A DNA stretch of 64,000 nt, taken from Eutreptiella sp. 'Long Island Sound 2002' (taxonomy: Eukaryota; Euglenozoa; Euglenophyceae; Eutreptiales; Eutreptiaceae). Shown piece after piece: positions 30,201 to 39,133 of the stretch (position 1 is the first letter of the stretch; every line of letters begins with the position of its first letter). The position numbers were made by a program, and so were the translations under genes. The DNA lies in the NCBI GenBank assembly GCA_964036045.1, contig OZ038384.1:97405474-97469473 (forward strand), in the 5' to 3' direction. The notes under the pieces were generated by a model. It ran no database searches. It worked only from the letters and a program-made list of their open reading frames with translations, and had not been told where the DNA came from.

Positions 30201-32192
30201 CACAGCTACCCTGACGACAAGTGGGTCCTAGTACCTCTGGGCCACTGGAACTGGAAGTGGAACCAGGCCAGGGGGAACTACTCCACCTATGACCAGGAAC
30301 TGCTCGCGGGTATGCTGGTGCTATCCTCACAAGCACGACTGTTGGGGAGTAACCCTGTGGTCTGGCTGTGCGACCAAGAACCGGTCCGCAGTTTCCAGAA
30401 GGGTCCCCCACCGGAGAAGGCCAAGCTACGGCGCTGGTGGACCTACCTCAGTCAACTACGGCTGACGGTACACCATATCCAGGGAGTGAAGAACGAGTGT
30501 GCCGACTACATCAGCCGCAACAACTTCGACGCCCTGATTGGTGCCCGGTCTGAAGCGCTGGCTAAGGAGGCGTTCAGCCGTATGGACGTCCACTTGGACC
30601 TCACCATGACGATGATACGCCCCCTGGATGGACTCCAACAATCGGAGTACCTGAAGGATTTCGGGGATATCTACAAGCGACTGGAGAAACGCCTTGAACC
30701 CCTCCTGGTCAACCAAGACCAGTGGAAGAGGGACAAGAGCTACCTCTGGCACGAGGACCGCATCGTGGTGCCTAGTGACCGAGTCCCAGCTCTGCTGAAG
30801 TGGACCCATGAGTCCAGTGGTCATGTGGGTGCTGACCGTACCCTGAGGCTGTTCAAGCAGTGGTTCCACACTACGTGGACTGACGACCAACTGCGGAAAA
30901 CCCTCCAGCCTATCGTGGACAAGTGCCCGTGCAGGTGCTGTAAACCAGGGGATATCAGGGACAGAGGTCTCTACTCGACCCTGCCCATCCCTCACTGTGC
31001 TAACAGTGTTCTATACGTGGACTACACGGAGATGCCGAAGTTCGGGGGCTATGACTTCGCCCTCGTGGTAACCTGTGGGTTGACCAGGTTTACCAGGGTG
31101 TTTCCATGTACCAAGCACATTACCGGGGAGGAGACTATCAAGATACTCGTGGAGGAATGGTTTTGTGTCTATGGGGCCCCCAAGGAGATCAACTCCGATG
31201 AGGACGTACGAGTACGCTCAGATACTGGCTGGTACAAGAGGGTCCTGAGATCCCTCAATGTCCAGGTGTCTACGGGGATTCCCTACTCTCACACGAGCAA
31301 CCCCCTATGTGAGCGACAGATCCGTGTCCTCAAGGAGAATGTAAGGATATGGTGCAAAACTGAACGCACCAGAGACTGGGTGAGACTACTCCCCGTCATA
31401 TCCTTGATGATGAACTCCCAAGAGAGTTCAGCTACTGGCTACTCGCCCAGTGAGCTATTCCTAGGGCGCCCGGCATCGTTCCTACATGCCCCCTATCCAG
31501 AGGACACCCATTCTTCTGTGGGTGAATGGGTCCAAGAGCAACAAGCGAAGGTGGACAAGGCCAAGGCTATGCTCCAGAGAGTGAGGGAGCGTCAGTGGAA
31601 CAAGAAGAACAAGCACCGAGTACCGGCCACCTACCAAGAGGGGGACTGGGTGCTGGTGCACCACAGTCGACTACCCGCCTGGCCACGCTCTACCAGCGAT
31701 GACCCATACTTCGGGCCGTACAAGATTCTATCAGTGGATGGACACCGTATCACTGTGCGGTGTTCTCCCCGTCTAGGGGGGACCCTGGTGTGCGCTGCTC
31801 AACACCTGAAGCGCTACTATGATCCTGAAGACCTCTGTGGGGAGGAGTGGGAGCTGAACGACGAGGAAATCGCCGCTCTGGACCTACAAGTGGCTGCCAG
31901 CCCTATGGAAGTTGAGGGTGAACTCCTCGACATGAACGCCGAGGAGATGGCTAAGGAAGGCTTCTACCTGGTGAAGTCTGTCCTACGCCACCGCTATCGC
32001 CAGGGTTGGCGCTTCCTCACCCTCTGGGAAGGGTTTGGAGTCGGAGAGGCCACCTGGGAGCCCTTCTCTGCATTTGTTCTACCTGAGGGACGCCTAAACT
32101 CAGTTCTGGTTGACTACTTGTCCCAGAACAACCTTGGTGAGTTGCTGAGGCTCGCTGAGACGCTTGCCTCCAAGACTAAAGCTAGGGACTGA
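27264..32192 (+). CDS. B1 pol: protease, methyltransferase-like domain, RT, RNase H, integrase, chromodomain (intact)
   Basis: About 1,642 codons in the gag frame. Protease DTGAT is at about 27345. The methyltransferase-like block spans about 27801-28110: VELFASDKQHVLDLYC, then NPGF (27918-27929), then a strand ending RMVLCSPDWG. RT catalytic pair is IDDV (Asp codons 29622-29627), after VMPFGVANAPALFQ. RNase H has VTDASNVGGGG (Asp codon 30078) and YSTYDQELLAG. The integrase zinc region starts HESSGHVGADRT; core D, D, E are in YVDYTEM, NSDEDVRV and NPLCERQ. The chromodomain FYLVKSVLRHRYRQGW ... LWEGFGVGEATWEP lies near the end (about 31960-32080). No stop or shift is visible, so it is likely functional if expressed by readthrough. 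Confidence 0.95.
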   Translation, partial: WGRSVGTQDLVFWVRIRLGGREYLGVLDTGATISIVAKKILPCGSLKNTMTTAAIRMGDGHVVHSCGDCEVEVPMGTRTIAHRFYVMDTEAFDFVLGTDFFVQHSQIQSLTLQAPYLLYVDHGSGRESVPLEQSEHTSSYLRLSKEEPSNMMAASKTEDYQLLGEVLDQGLKELGYSREDLSVELFASDKQHVLDLYCSKGKNCSYKLYWPSFGMAYGNPGFSELGKVLTKVALERSRMVLCSPDWGAHGGNEYWRNLLDRLTISSVRLPDETIYVPLGRKTPIGKPPWGSMLSVVDGGLTSIPWEDLDPTLVQAIQRESDGLALGDLKDRLRPQDAVETTPGGDEYVVTDTNAPNSPCHVPVPDGVSECGLFELPSSIHSDDETEHDAFFVQTCVEQVENAEYVAPLKPLLSMRVEDPMDEELDPRSRLREYVDSKRKLVAKKLCYAKPTRSSWPLKQGRMGDLSELKEDLEQKITTWQRGVDLKLMKSVWGAHVRTPEEDDLLEESVCEPPRACLCCHRPPEMLEQVLLYAYQGLKDTTTGEESVEDHLPTSIQGASNLHSDEDMEDKIKVLDPRVQKLIRTYLEVFGELPPPASCDKLVQMDLKLKPEFVGHKIRRRPYPAPKEQADEIERQIQECIDAGLVLEYKDGDYTLHCSPCFLVAKPGSTGKRLVVDYGELNKKTLDHSGSIPNMESTLEKIASCRYKTKMEKRSGFWQVDVTPKAQELLAFITPQGRVFKWKVMPFGVANAPALFQELMNKILSILRRRPKVQELISRGAQMEAHIDDVCLGTNTQEDHLILLGEFFAVCQEHHTRLKLEKCEFMQETMQYLGFDVGYGWWTPAASKAKPLMDAKVRHEDPKKGLHDVRSFIGACNFYRRHIKNFTYTSAVLTDLIKKSTTWRWGPQEQQTFDELKDKVANAKCLGVPRAQGEIILVTDASNVGGGGTLIQWQALEKEEFDSAISQWGTEGLNRDGILKHSYPDDKWVLVPLGHWNWKWNQARGNYSTYDQELLAGMLVLSSQARLLGSNPVVWLCDQEPVRSFQKGPPPEKAKLRRWWTYLSQLRLTVHHIQGVKNECADYISRNNFDALIGARSEALAKEAFSRMDVHLDLTMTMIRPLDGLQQSEYLKDFGDIYKRLEKRLEPLLVNQDQWKRDKSYLWHEDRIVVPSDRVPALLKWTHESSGHVGADRTLRLFKQWFHTTWTDDQLRKTLQPIVDKCPCRCCKPGDIRDRGLYSTLPIPHCANSVLYVDYTEMPKFGGYDFALVVTCGLTRFTRVFPCTKHITGEETIKILVEEWFCVYGAPKEINSDEDVRVRSDTGWYKRVLRSLNVQVSTGIPYSHTSNPLCERQIRVLKENVRIWCKTERTRDWVRLLPVISLMMNSQESSATGYSPSELFLGRPASFLHAPYPEDTHSSVGEWVQEQQAKVDKAKAMLQRVRERQWNKKNKHRVPATYQEGDWVLVHHSRLPAWPRSTSDDPYFGPYKILSVDGHRITVRCSPRLGGTLVCAAQHLKRYYDPEDLCGEEWELNDEEIAALDLQVAASPMEVEGELLDMNAEEMAKEGFYLVKSVLRHRYRQGWRFLTLWEGFGVGEATWEPFSAFVLPEGRLNSVLVDYLSQNNLGELLRLAETLASKTKARD

Positions 32193-34440
32193 ACCTTACC
32201 CTTACCTGCCTAAGCGTATGTGTGAGTGTGCTTTTCCTAAGGTCCTGAGAGCAAGCCGCAGAAGTGGTGTCCTAATTATACCCAAGTCTGCACGCTTGCT
32301 AAACCTGGAGGGTTGGCTTATTGATGCCAAGGGGTACGCCCCGGGTCTCCCCTCCCCTGAGCGCCCAATTTCTGTGCTGGCGCAAAACCTTGGGGGAATA
32401 CCCAGCGTACTAATCCAGGTATTGTTTTCCCTACCTATCTGTCTACTACAGGGAGGGGTGGCCAAAAGCTATGAAGTCATGAAAACGCCGTTTTGCTAAG
32501 TGGCCAAAACACTGACCTAACCACTGCCACAGCCCACCAACCCTGCTAAAATTGCAGGAAACGGGTGGGACAGTGACACACGCACTACAGGTCCTACACA
32601 CCCTACAGTGGCACCATCCTGGTGGGCGAGCACTCGGGCAACTGGCTCAAGCCCCCACTCAGGACTACCACTCCTACACGCACACTCTACTTGGTGTTGT
32701 TGAAGAACATGTCGTGGGTCCTAGCGACCCTCCTGTGAAGAGGACAAGAGAACACAGCGCTGCTAAGCAACTGTGGCCTAACAGGGGACGCCACAACGCG
32801 TTTCCCCTGCTAGGGCTTGGAGGGAAGAGGTGCTCTTGCGTGCACGGCGCAGATGTCCATGGAGTCGGACTCCCTGCTCTGCCACAGGCAGAGGGGAGTT
32901 ACTTGTTTGTGTGATCTGCGCCCTTGTTTAGCAGGGCATGAAAAAAAATGGTATGCTGCTGCACCAATCACCCTACCTGCCCACCTGTAAAGCAAAGGCA
33001 AATGAAGGGGCGTTTGCGGCGGAGGAACCAAGCCACTCTCCACGTATTATACGCTTCTCAGAGTGACCTATAATACACTGTCCGCAAACACGCTGAAGAA
33101 TCAGCTACCCCTGTCAAGCAAGCAAGCGTTAAGGGACTCCTCAGGTTCTCTTAAAGAACGTACCGAGGAGCCCCTGGGTAGCCTAAACAAGGTTTACCGT
33201 GCGCACTTCGCGTGGCCTACCCTTTAATGCGTGTGTGCATGCGCGAGTATGCACGACCGTTTTGGGCAAACCTGCCCATCCGCACCACAATCACGAACTC
33301 CACCAGGGGGTGGCCCCGCCTGGACTTACTCACCTTACCTACCGCTGGAAAGAGAGAGCAAGTGAGGGGCGCACGCGAAGAACGTTGCTATGCACTTGTG
33401 TGTATGTCTAATCACCCTGATCTGACCTCTAATCATCTGCAATCTTTCTAATCAATCCCTCTATCGCGTCCTATCGTTGTTAGCGCTGCTACAAGACTCG
33501 TTCACGGAGACACGAGACGAGCAATGTGTATGCGGCATACGAGACGAGCATACCTGTAGCTTATACCTGATTCATTGAAGTCTTTTTCGTTGATTTTCGA
33601 ATTCTTGAATTTTCGATACTTCTATTAGTGTGGGTGGAATCTGTATGTTTATTTATTCATGTGTGTCTCGTCATTTTCAAGACTACGTGAGACATACGTT
33701 TATAATTCCATTTATTCTCCATTTTCCGGCGCTTCGCTAGGAGCCGCTCCTGCGGGCCGCCTTTTTATGCGTAGGAATTTCTTGATTTAAAAAATCTAGA
33801 GATGACTATAATTTTTAAAAAAATGTGCTTCTGATGCATAATTGGACGCTGCTCAGGTGTGTTGTCTTAGAAAAATTCTAGGCCGTCATTTGACGGATTT
33901 TGGTCTCGTCGCTTCGCTTTTGCGTGGATTCGTCCATAATTCTCCCATTCCTGTCTCTGCAGATATCCTCGCGAAAGCGTCGCTGAGTAGGCCGTGTTCG
34001 GGCCGAAAAGCAGCCGCCAGGAGACTGAGCAGAACCCAAGACCCCACCAAGGGGCAAATTAATTTTTTTAACGCTTCCCTTCGCCCTAAGACAGGTCACA
34101 GGTCGCCAGCAGGTTTATGAGAACCCATGCGAGTGTGTATATTGTGTCTTGCGTTTGGTTTGTGTCGCGCTGCGTCTTGGAGGGAGGGATGCACATGCAC
34201 ATGTTTTGGCATGCTCCCAAACTAACCCAACCAAGCCACAGGAGCCCCAGCAGCGCCATAAGCGCTGAGTCTTCTGTAGGAAATGTTACAAACAGAGCAG
34301 CAAAAGAGCGGCAGCCATGGTGAGCGCCCATTTTTCTGTGTGAGGGAAACTATAGGTATTTTAAAGTAGATGTGGAAACCAAGGAAAGGCCAAGAAAAAT
34401 TCCCTTTTTCCTAAAATGCGACAGTGGTGGCCACCACAGC
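32193..34440 (+). other. B1 3' non-coding region with conserved hairpin block
   Basis: 2.2 kb between pol and the polypurine tract with no convincing gene. The segment about 32675-33232 is nearly identical to D 61290-61862 and to B2 54085-54640. Stems visible: GCGCC/GGCGC (32361-32383); CAGGGGA/TCCCCTG (32782-32809); CGTTTGCGG with CCGCAAACA (33011-33090) enclosing GTATTATA/TATAATAC (33044-33051 and 33069-33076); and CTCCTC-GGT-TCT against AGA-ACC-GAGGAG (33137-33170). Downstream (33440-34440) the sequence is AT-richer and B-specific, including a CGAGACGAG duplication near 33510-33545. It may be a packaging, export or reverse-transcription signal; the function is inferred only. Confidence 0.75.
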
Positions 34441-34441
34441 A

Positions 34442-34450
34442 CAAGGGGGG
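34442..34450 (+). other. Polypurine tract of B1
   Basis: CAAGGGGGG lies directly before the 3' LTR start AGTAAG at 34451. The same CACAAGGGGGG precedes the B2 3' LTR. Confidence 0.8.
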
Positions 34451-35235
34451 AGTAAGAAAAAGTGCTTTTCCATTGCTTTGAGGCATACTCTAGTTGTATT
34501 AGAGATACACTGAGCATCCAGGCATTTCTATCTTAGTATTGGTCCCACCAAAACTGGTGATAACACATTTTGACCTATGGAACCAAACACCCGATCAGGA
34601 TATGGAGCGGACCCCTTAATCCCCTATCAATGTGAAGCAAATCATCTTTTCCTGAGTTGACTGAGAACTGACATATCCAAGGCAGAGCCTATGAATTTAT
34701 CTATGTTTTTCCATGAATTCTTAGCTATCTTAGTGGTATGCACCCTAGGGGGCTGGGCACCTCTTTTTGAGAGGTCCTGGGTTCAATTCCTGGTCAGCCT
34801 AGCTAAGTAGGAAGATCCCATGTGACATGGCAGTGACCTCATCGCCACATGCCCTGCCACCTCAGCACATATGGGACCCAAAACAAAGAGTGCACATCTC
34901 CTGAGATGGCACTATGGAGAGAGAGTGACCATGGGGCAGTTTTCCAACTCTTTTCCAAAACATTTCAGCTATCTTTGTGAATATGCATTCCGATTTGACC
35001 TGAGTTGCAGTTTCTGTGAATATCCTTTCATCTTTCACTGTTTACACTGCAGCCCTTCATGCTTTGATCCTGATTCTCTTCTCCTTGCATACCACTGGCT
35101 TGGGCTATCCTGGATTGACTGTATTTCATCAAACAAAAGCTTTTCGTCTCCAAAAACAAGCAGCAGGAAACCCTACACCAACAGCAAGCAGCAGGAGAGG
35201 CAAAACACAGTGCTGAAACCACTATAAACTTTTCT
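34451..35235 (+). repeat. 3' LTR of B1
   Basis: 785 bp, colinear without gaps with 23893-24677. Differences seen include GATGCAC/GATACAC, CCCAATC/CCCGATC, GAGTGG/GAGCGG and CTATTGG/CCACTGG. The tRNA-like segment is at 34731-34800. The element ends CTTTTCT at 35235, followed by G LTR sequence. Confidence 0.93.
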
Positions 35236-37143
35236 CCTGTCGGCGTGGTGACAATCCCAATTAGGTCCACAAATGCCAAAATGGCGAAATCGTCCACACT
35301 CACTTTGGGCTAGCACCTTGACGAAGGTTGCTCCGCCTCGCCCACGTGGTGTGCGAGCAATGGGGACCAATGTCCATATCATCCATGTCATATATGGTCC
35401 ATTGGTCCATGCGTTCGGCGTGCACGAGGGGGCTGAACATCGTGCACGGCGGGCAGAAAATGTGGAAAATTGCTCAAAATGGCAGAAAATGCGCACACTC
35501 ATGGTTGGGGCAAATGAGGCACATGCCCGACTTGGACCGGAGTGTGCCATAGGATTGGTATCAAGTCATATGCGTCCGACATATCTTTTGGGCGTCGCAC
35601 AACCCCTCCGGTTTTGGGAATGGCAGGGTCGCCAAGTGAGCCGATGATTTGGGATAGTCCCAAATCGCCAACATGGCGGCCACGGTATGCTAAGCCGAAG
35701 GGGAGTTGTTTGCCGGGTCCAAGATATGTTGGGCACCGAAGTATGTACCCTCATAACATACTTGGGTCATGATGTCAATTGGGCGCAACGTTGAGATACA
35801 CGGTCGCCACTTGACATCATGACGGGCAAGAAACAGCAATGTTGGCGAAAAAACACGCAAAAGTGCCTTGAAAACTCCACAAATATATTATAATATCTTC
35901 GGCTTGGATTGAGTAATCGACCAATCCTTCTAAACACAATGACTTGACACAAATACCTTCGATTTCACATATGTGCTCCACTTGGGGCGCTTTGGAAGGT
36001 CGCGCGCGCTGCCTCCCAAGTGGGCACATGCAAAAATGGAATATTGCAAAAAACACACCTTGCTCGCAACGCATCGCTTCGGGAGCGCTCCACAAGCGTC
36101 CCTTCACGAAGGTTAGGCTTGCGAGTGTTGGTTGGGAGTACAATCAAGGGCCTCGTGCGATATGGGGTCCATTGGCGGGTTAGTCTTGGAATGGTGCACC
36201 CGCCAAATGGGCACGCGATATGACACCAAATATGGCATACAACCCTACCCACACCTTCTACACCCAACCTAGTGGCCTAGAATCAAAGTATGCCTGTATT
36301 CTAATGTAACTTTGGTCCCTTAACACGCATGCAAGTGCTTTGGTCGAAAATCGACCGCCTTTCGGACAGCCGAATTTTAGCATGCACGCAAAATATGTTG
36401 CCAATATATATATGGAGATCATATATGCACTATCCGGGGAAGACAAGTGATATGCCCCGGATGTAGAGGCAAGCAAAGAGGGAGAAAACGCCAATTCAAC
36501 ATACTTCTACACGTACTTGGACGCCAAGTACGTGAAAAAGCGCACTTCTTGGAGAACACTCAAAATAAAGAACCCTTTGGGCCTATGGAGTTGGGATCCC
36601 TTGGCCTCATCCTATGACTATGGGGGGCAAAACCTCATACACAGTGCCTATGAGGCACGTTAGTTCGCCCTTGGGCGCTTGAACGCTCGTAACCCTTGTT
36701 ATTCCACTTGGGGGTTCAAAGCGCCTTCGGCTGCCCAGATTTTCTGGGAAAAATCTGGGACGCGATCCGTTATATCAAGGAAAAAATTGCGGATCGCTCG
36801 AAGACTGTTTCAGTCTTAACTTCAAGGAAGATCGTTCTACAGAATTATCTAATGCAGTCCACGGAACAGGCGACGACAGGCGGCGCGACTGCGGCGACTT
36901 CAGGACAATTGGAAATCGCGGTGAAAATCGGGTATTTCACCGATTTCTAACCGCAAATCGACCAAGACAGTAAAATTATGGTAATTCCACATCGACTTAA
37001 TGGTTAGAAATCGGATTCCAGATTTCGCGGGTTAGAGAACAGGGATGTCCCGCTGACAGCCGGTGTCAACGGCTTCCGCACGGGTGTGACGGCTCACAGG
37101 CCTCCGGGCCATGGGCCATAGGTTCTGGGTACCGCTTCAATGC

Positions 37144-37440
37144 TACGCTAAGCCTACCCGCCGCTCATGGCCACTGAAGCAAGGAAGTATGGGAGATCTA
37201 TCCCAATTGAAGGAGGACCTCGAACAGAAGATCACCACCTGGCAAAGGGAGGTAAATCTTAAGCTCATGAAGAGCGTGTGGGGTGCCCACGTGAGGACCC
37301 CAGAGGAGGACGACCAGAGGAGGAATGTGTATGTGAACCCCCTGGAGCGTGCCTATGTTGCCATCCTCCATCGGAGATGGTTGAACGAGACGTTCTATAT
37401 GCCTACCAAGGGTTGTAGGATACTACCAAAGGTGAAGAGT
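37144..37440 (+). pseudogene. Element B3 pol fragment, right of the G insertion
   Basis: Resumes B3 pol at the codons for CYAKPTRRSWPLKQG, matching B1 from about 28604. The ATGC at 37140-37143 is the duplicated target, so the pol frame runs on from 4110. It encodes the linker between the methyltransferase-like domain and RT. It stops matching B after GGTGAAGAGT at 37440, where the LINE begins; the remaining B3 pol should lie beyond the LINE, outside the window. Confidence 0.9.
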
Positions 37441-37450
37441 ATACCATGGG

Positions 37451-39133
37451 ATGAGAGTAAGGCAGCCCAGGAGACAAGGGCCTATGTGGCTGCAGATGGG
37501 GGAAGAGGAAGGGGCGCCGCTGGTGTACTTCCACCAAGTCAAGCACATGTGCGTGGGATATGCGGATGGTCGGAGCGGAACAGTGGGGGAGGAGGAGGAA
37601 GGGCGCGAGAGGCAAGCAAAGGCGCAGATCCTCACGGCAAAGAAGGTGGAGCCAAAACAGACGGTGCTGTGGATGCAGATGCAGCGGGATGCGCAGGTAG
37701 CGGCATGTGTGGACAGCACGAGCAGAACGGTGGAGGTTTGGGGGCCAACGAGGCAGGTCTTGGCCATGGCGCTGTACGTTGGGGAGACGGTGCGGCGCAG
37801 CAGAGGCATGGCCGGAGAGTGGGACCCAGACACAGAAATGCATTGGATGCGCAAGGTTATGACCATGGTTGACTATGACGAAGCGGCGGGGAGGAGGGCC
37901 AAAGGGCACACAATACAAGTAGTGTCTCCACAGGCGAGTGCCGGGGGGGCTACAGACCAAGGGGTCACGGACCTGGTGCAGGACGGACACACGTGGTCGG
38001 TCGTGGAACCCAGGGGGGATAGGCGCCAAGCGGTGGTGTATACAGCGGCGCCGTTCAAAAGGGTGGAGCACCCGCTCATGCGGTGGGTCCGGGAGGTGGA
38101 AGAGGTGCGGGTTGAAAGAACGGAGGGGGTACGCGTGATGGCCGTCCTTCGGGCGTTGGAGTCGCAAATGGATAGGTGTGCGGAGGCGGAAGAAGCGGAA
38201 GATATCAGGGAACAGATCCGGTTGGTATTGGAGTGGGTGGCCAGCAGCAGGGGAGGGGAGCAGCCGAGGTGGATCGTGGCACCCGGAACGGAGGACGGGC
38301 ACATGAAGGAGGCATCGGAGAGAGCGAGAAGGCTCACGGAGGGGGCCAGCAAGCAAGGCCAGGAGGTGAAAGACGATCAGGGGGGGGAGAGGCCAAATAG
38401 GTGGAGGGGGATGCGGAGGGGGAGAGAGGGACAAATGCGGTTCAGAGTGGGGGATGGGGATGGTGAGGAGGAACGAGACGAAAGGGGGGAGGACCAAGCG
38501 CGGGGAGTGGAAGGCCGGGAGCCGGGGCTGGCAGCAGGCGGGCGGGAAGACAGAGAAGAGGGAGAAGACGGGGTGGAGGAGGGAGAAGCGGAGGGAGGAG
38601 GGCAGGAGAGTGCTGTTGGAGACGGGGTGGAGGAGGGGAGCAATGGGGAGGGGACAGGAGAGGGAAGTGAGAGGGAAGGAGGCAAGCGGGGGAGAGAGGC
38701 GGACGAGCAGGGTCTGCGCGCAGAGCAGCAGCAGAAGGGGGAAGGGGAAGGGAGGCCAAGAAGGAAACGGGCGAGGGGAGTCAGGTACGGGGAGGAGCAG
38801 CGGGGCCGTGAAGAGCAGGGGGCGGTGCGGGAAGGGATGACAGTGTATGGTCCGCACAAGGTGAGTGGGAAGTGGAGGAGGTATGTGGGAACTGTGGAGG
38901 AGATGATCGAACAACAAGATCGCAAGGGACATGTGACGAGGGCAGCCATCATGCAGTGGGAGGATCAGGGGGAGGGGGATGAGGAGAGACTGCCGTACCC
39001 GGTGGAAAGGTTGCAGGTATTCCCGCAAGGTAGGGAGATGAAAATACACGGACAGCTGGTTCCGGAGCAGGAGGCGAGAGAATTGGAAGGAGAGGAGGTG
39101 TCGACGGGGGGGAAGAACAAGAAGAGGAAATGA
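37451..39133 (+). CDS. LINE ORF1 protein
   Basis: 560 codons from ATG 37451 to TGA 39131-39133. The N-terminal half has a folded look (VYFHQVKHMCVGYADGRSG ... MALYVGETVRRSRGMAGEW). The middle, about residues 310-460, is an Arg/Glu/Gly-rich low-complexity stretch. The C-terminal ~100 residues look folded (VYGPHKVSGKWRRYVGTVEE ... YPVERLQVFP). I do not recognise an RRM or CCHC knuckle, so assignment as the RNA-binding ORF1 rests on position. Its stop overlaps the ORF2 start as ATGA, which suggests coupled termination-reinitiation. Confidence 0.75.
   Translation: MRVRQPRRQGPMWLQMGEEEGAPLVYFHQVKHMCVGYADGRSGTVGEEEEGRERQAKAQILTAKKVEPKQTVLWMQMQRDAQVAACVDSTSRTVEVWGPTRQVLAMALYVGETVRRSRGMAGEWDPDTEMHWMRKVMTMVDYDEAAGRRAKGHTIQVVSPQASAGGATDQGVTDLVQDGHTWSVVEPRGDRRQAVVYTAAPFKRVEHPLMRWVREVEEVRVERTEGVRVMAVLRALESQMDRCAEAEEAEDIREQIRLVLEWVASSRGGEQPRWIVAPGTEDGHMKEASERARRLTEGASKQGQEVKDDQGGERPNRWRGMRRGREGQMRFRVGDGDGEEERDERGEDQARGVEGREPGLAAGGREDREEGEDGVEEGEAEGGGQESAVGDGVEEGSNGEGTGEGSEREGGKRGREADEQGLRAEQQQKGEGEGRPRRKRARGVRYGEEQRGREEQGAVREGMTVYGPHKVSGKWRRYVGTVEEMIEQQDRKGHVTRAAIMQWEDQGEGDEERLPYPVERLQVFPQGREMKIHGQLVPEQEARELEGEEVSTGGKNKKRK

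Larger units (their letters stand above)
23893..35235 (+). mobile_element. Element B1: complete 11.3-kb Ty3/Gypsy chromodomain retrotransposon
   Basis: 11,343 bp bounded by two 785-bp LTRs that differ at roughly a dozen positions (about 1.4%, counted by eye). Internal order: primer-binding-like site, gag, in-frame stop, pol (protease, methyltransferase-like domain, RT, RNase H, integrase, chromodomain), a 2.2-kb 3' non-coding region and a polypurine tract. It sits in the 5' LTR of G. The 5-bp flanks (GCACT and CCTGT) do not match well, so either they mutated or the copy was reshuffled. Pol is intact; gag has one early stop. Confidence 0.95.
4111..37139 (-). mobile_element. Element G: giant Ty3/Gypsy chromodomain retrotransposon carrying three later insertions
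   Basis: Two direct repeats of about 2.97 kb (after removing later insertions) flank an 11.16-kb internal region with gag, protease, RT, RNase H, integrase and chromodomain on the minus strand. In element orientation the LTR begins TGAAGCGG and ends ACGCGTCA, giving canonical TG...CA ends. A polypurine tract (AAG then ten G) abuts the 3' LTR at 11666. The target duplication is ATGC (4107-4110 and 37140-37143), inside B3 pol, whose frame continues on both sides. Net length is about 17.1 kb, large for the superfamily. Later inserts are the satellite 4323-5388, F 7001-10499 and B1 23893-35235. Confidence 0.92.
22823..37139 (-). repeat. 5' LTR of element G, split by element B1
   Basis: Two pieces, 22823-23892 and 35236-37139, together give about 2.97 kb and align with the 3' LTR at 4111-11665. 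Compared with that copy it lacks the satellite block and insert F, so it shows the uninterrupted form at both sites. At the B1 junctions the LTR has GCACT on the left and CCTGT on the right, where the empty site in the other LTR is CCGCT. The outer edge at 37139 is followed by ATGC and the continuation of B3 pol. Confidence 0.9.

Noticed and set aside
23888-35240. Target-site duplication for B1
   Set aside because: Left GCACT and right CCTGT share only two of five bases; both are near the empty-site CCGCT, so a decayed duplication is possible but not demonstrable.
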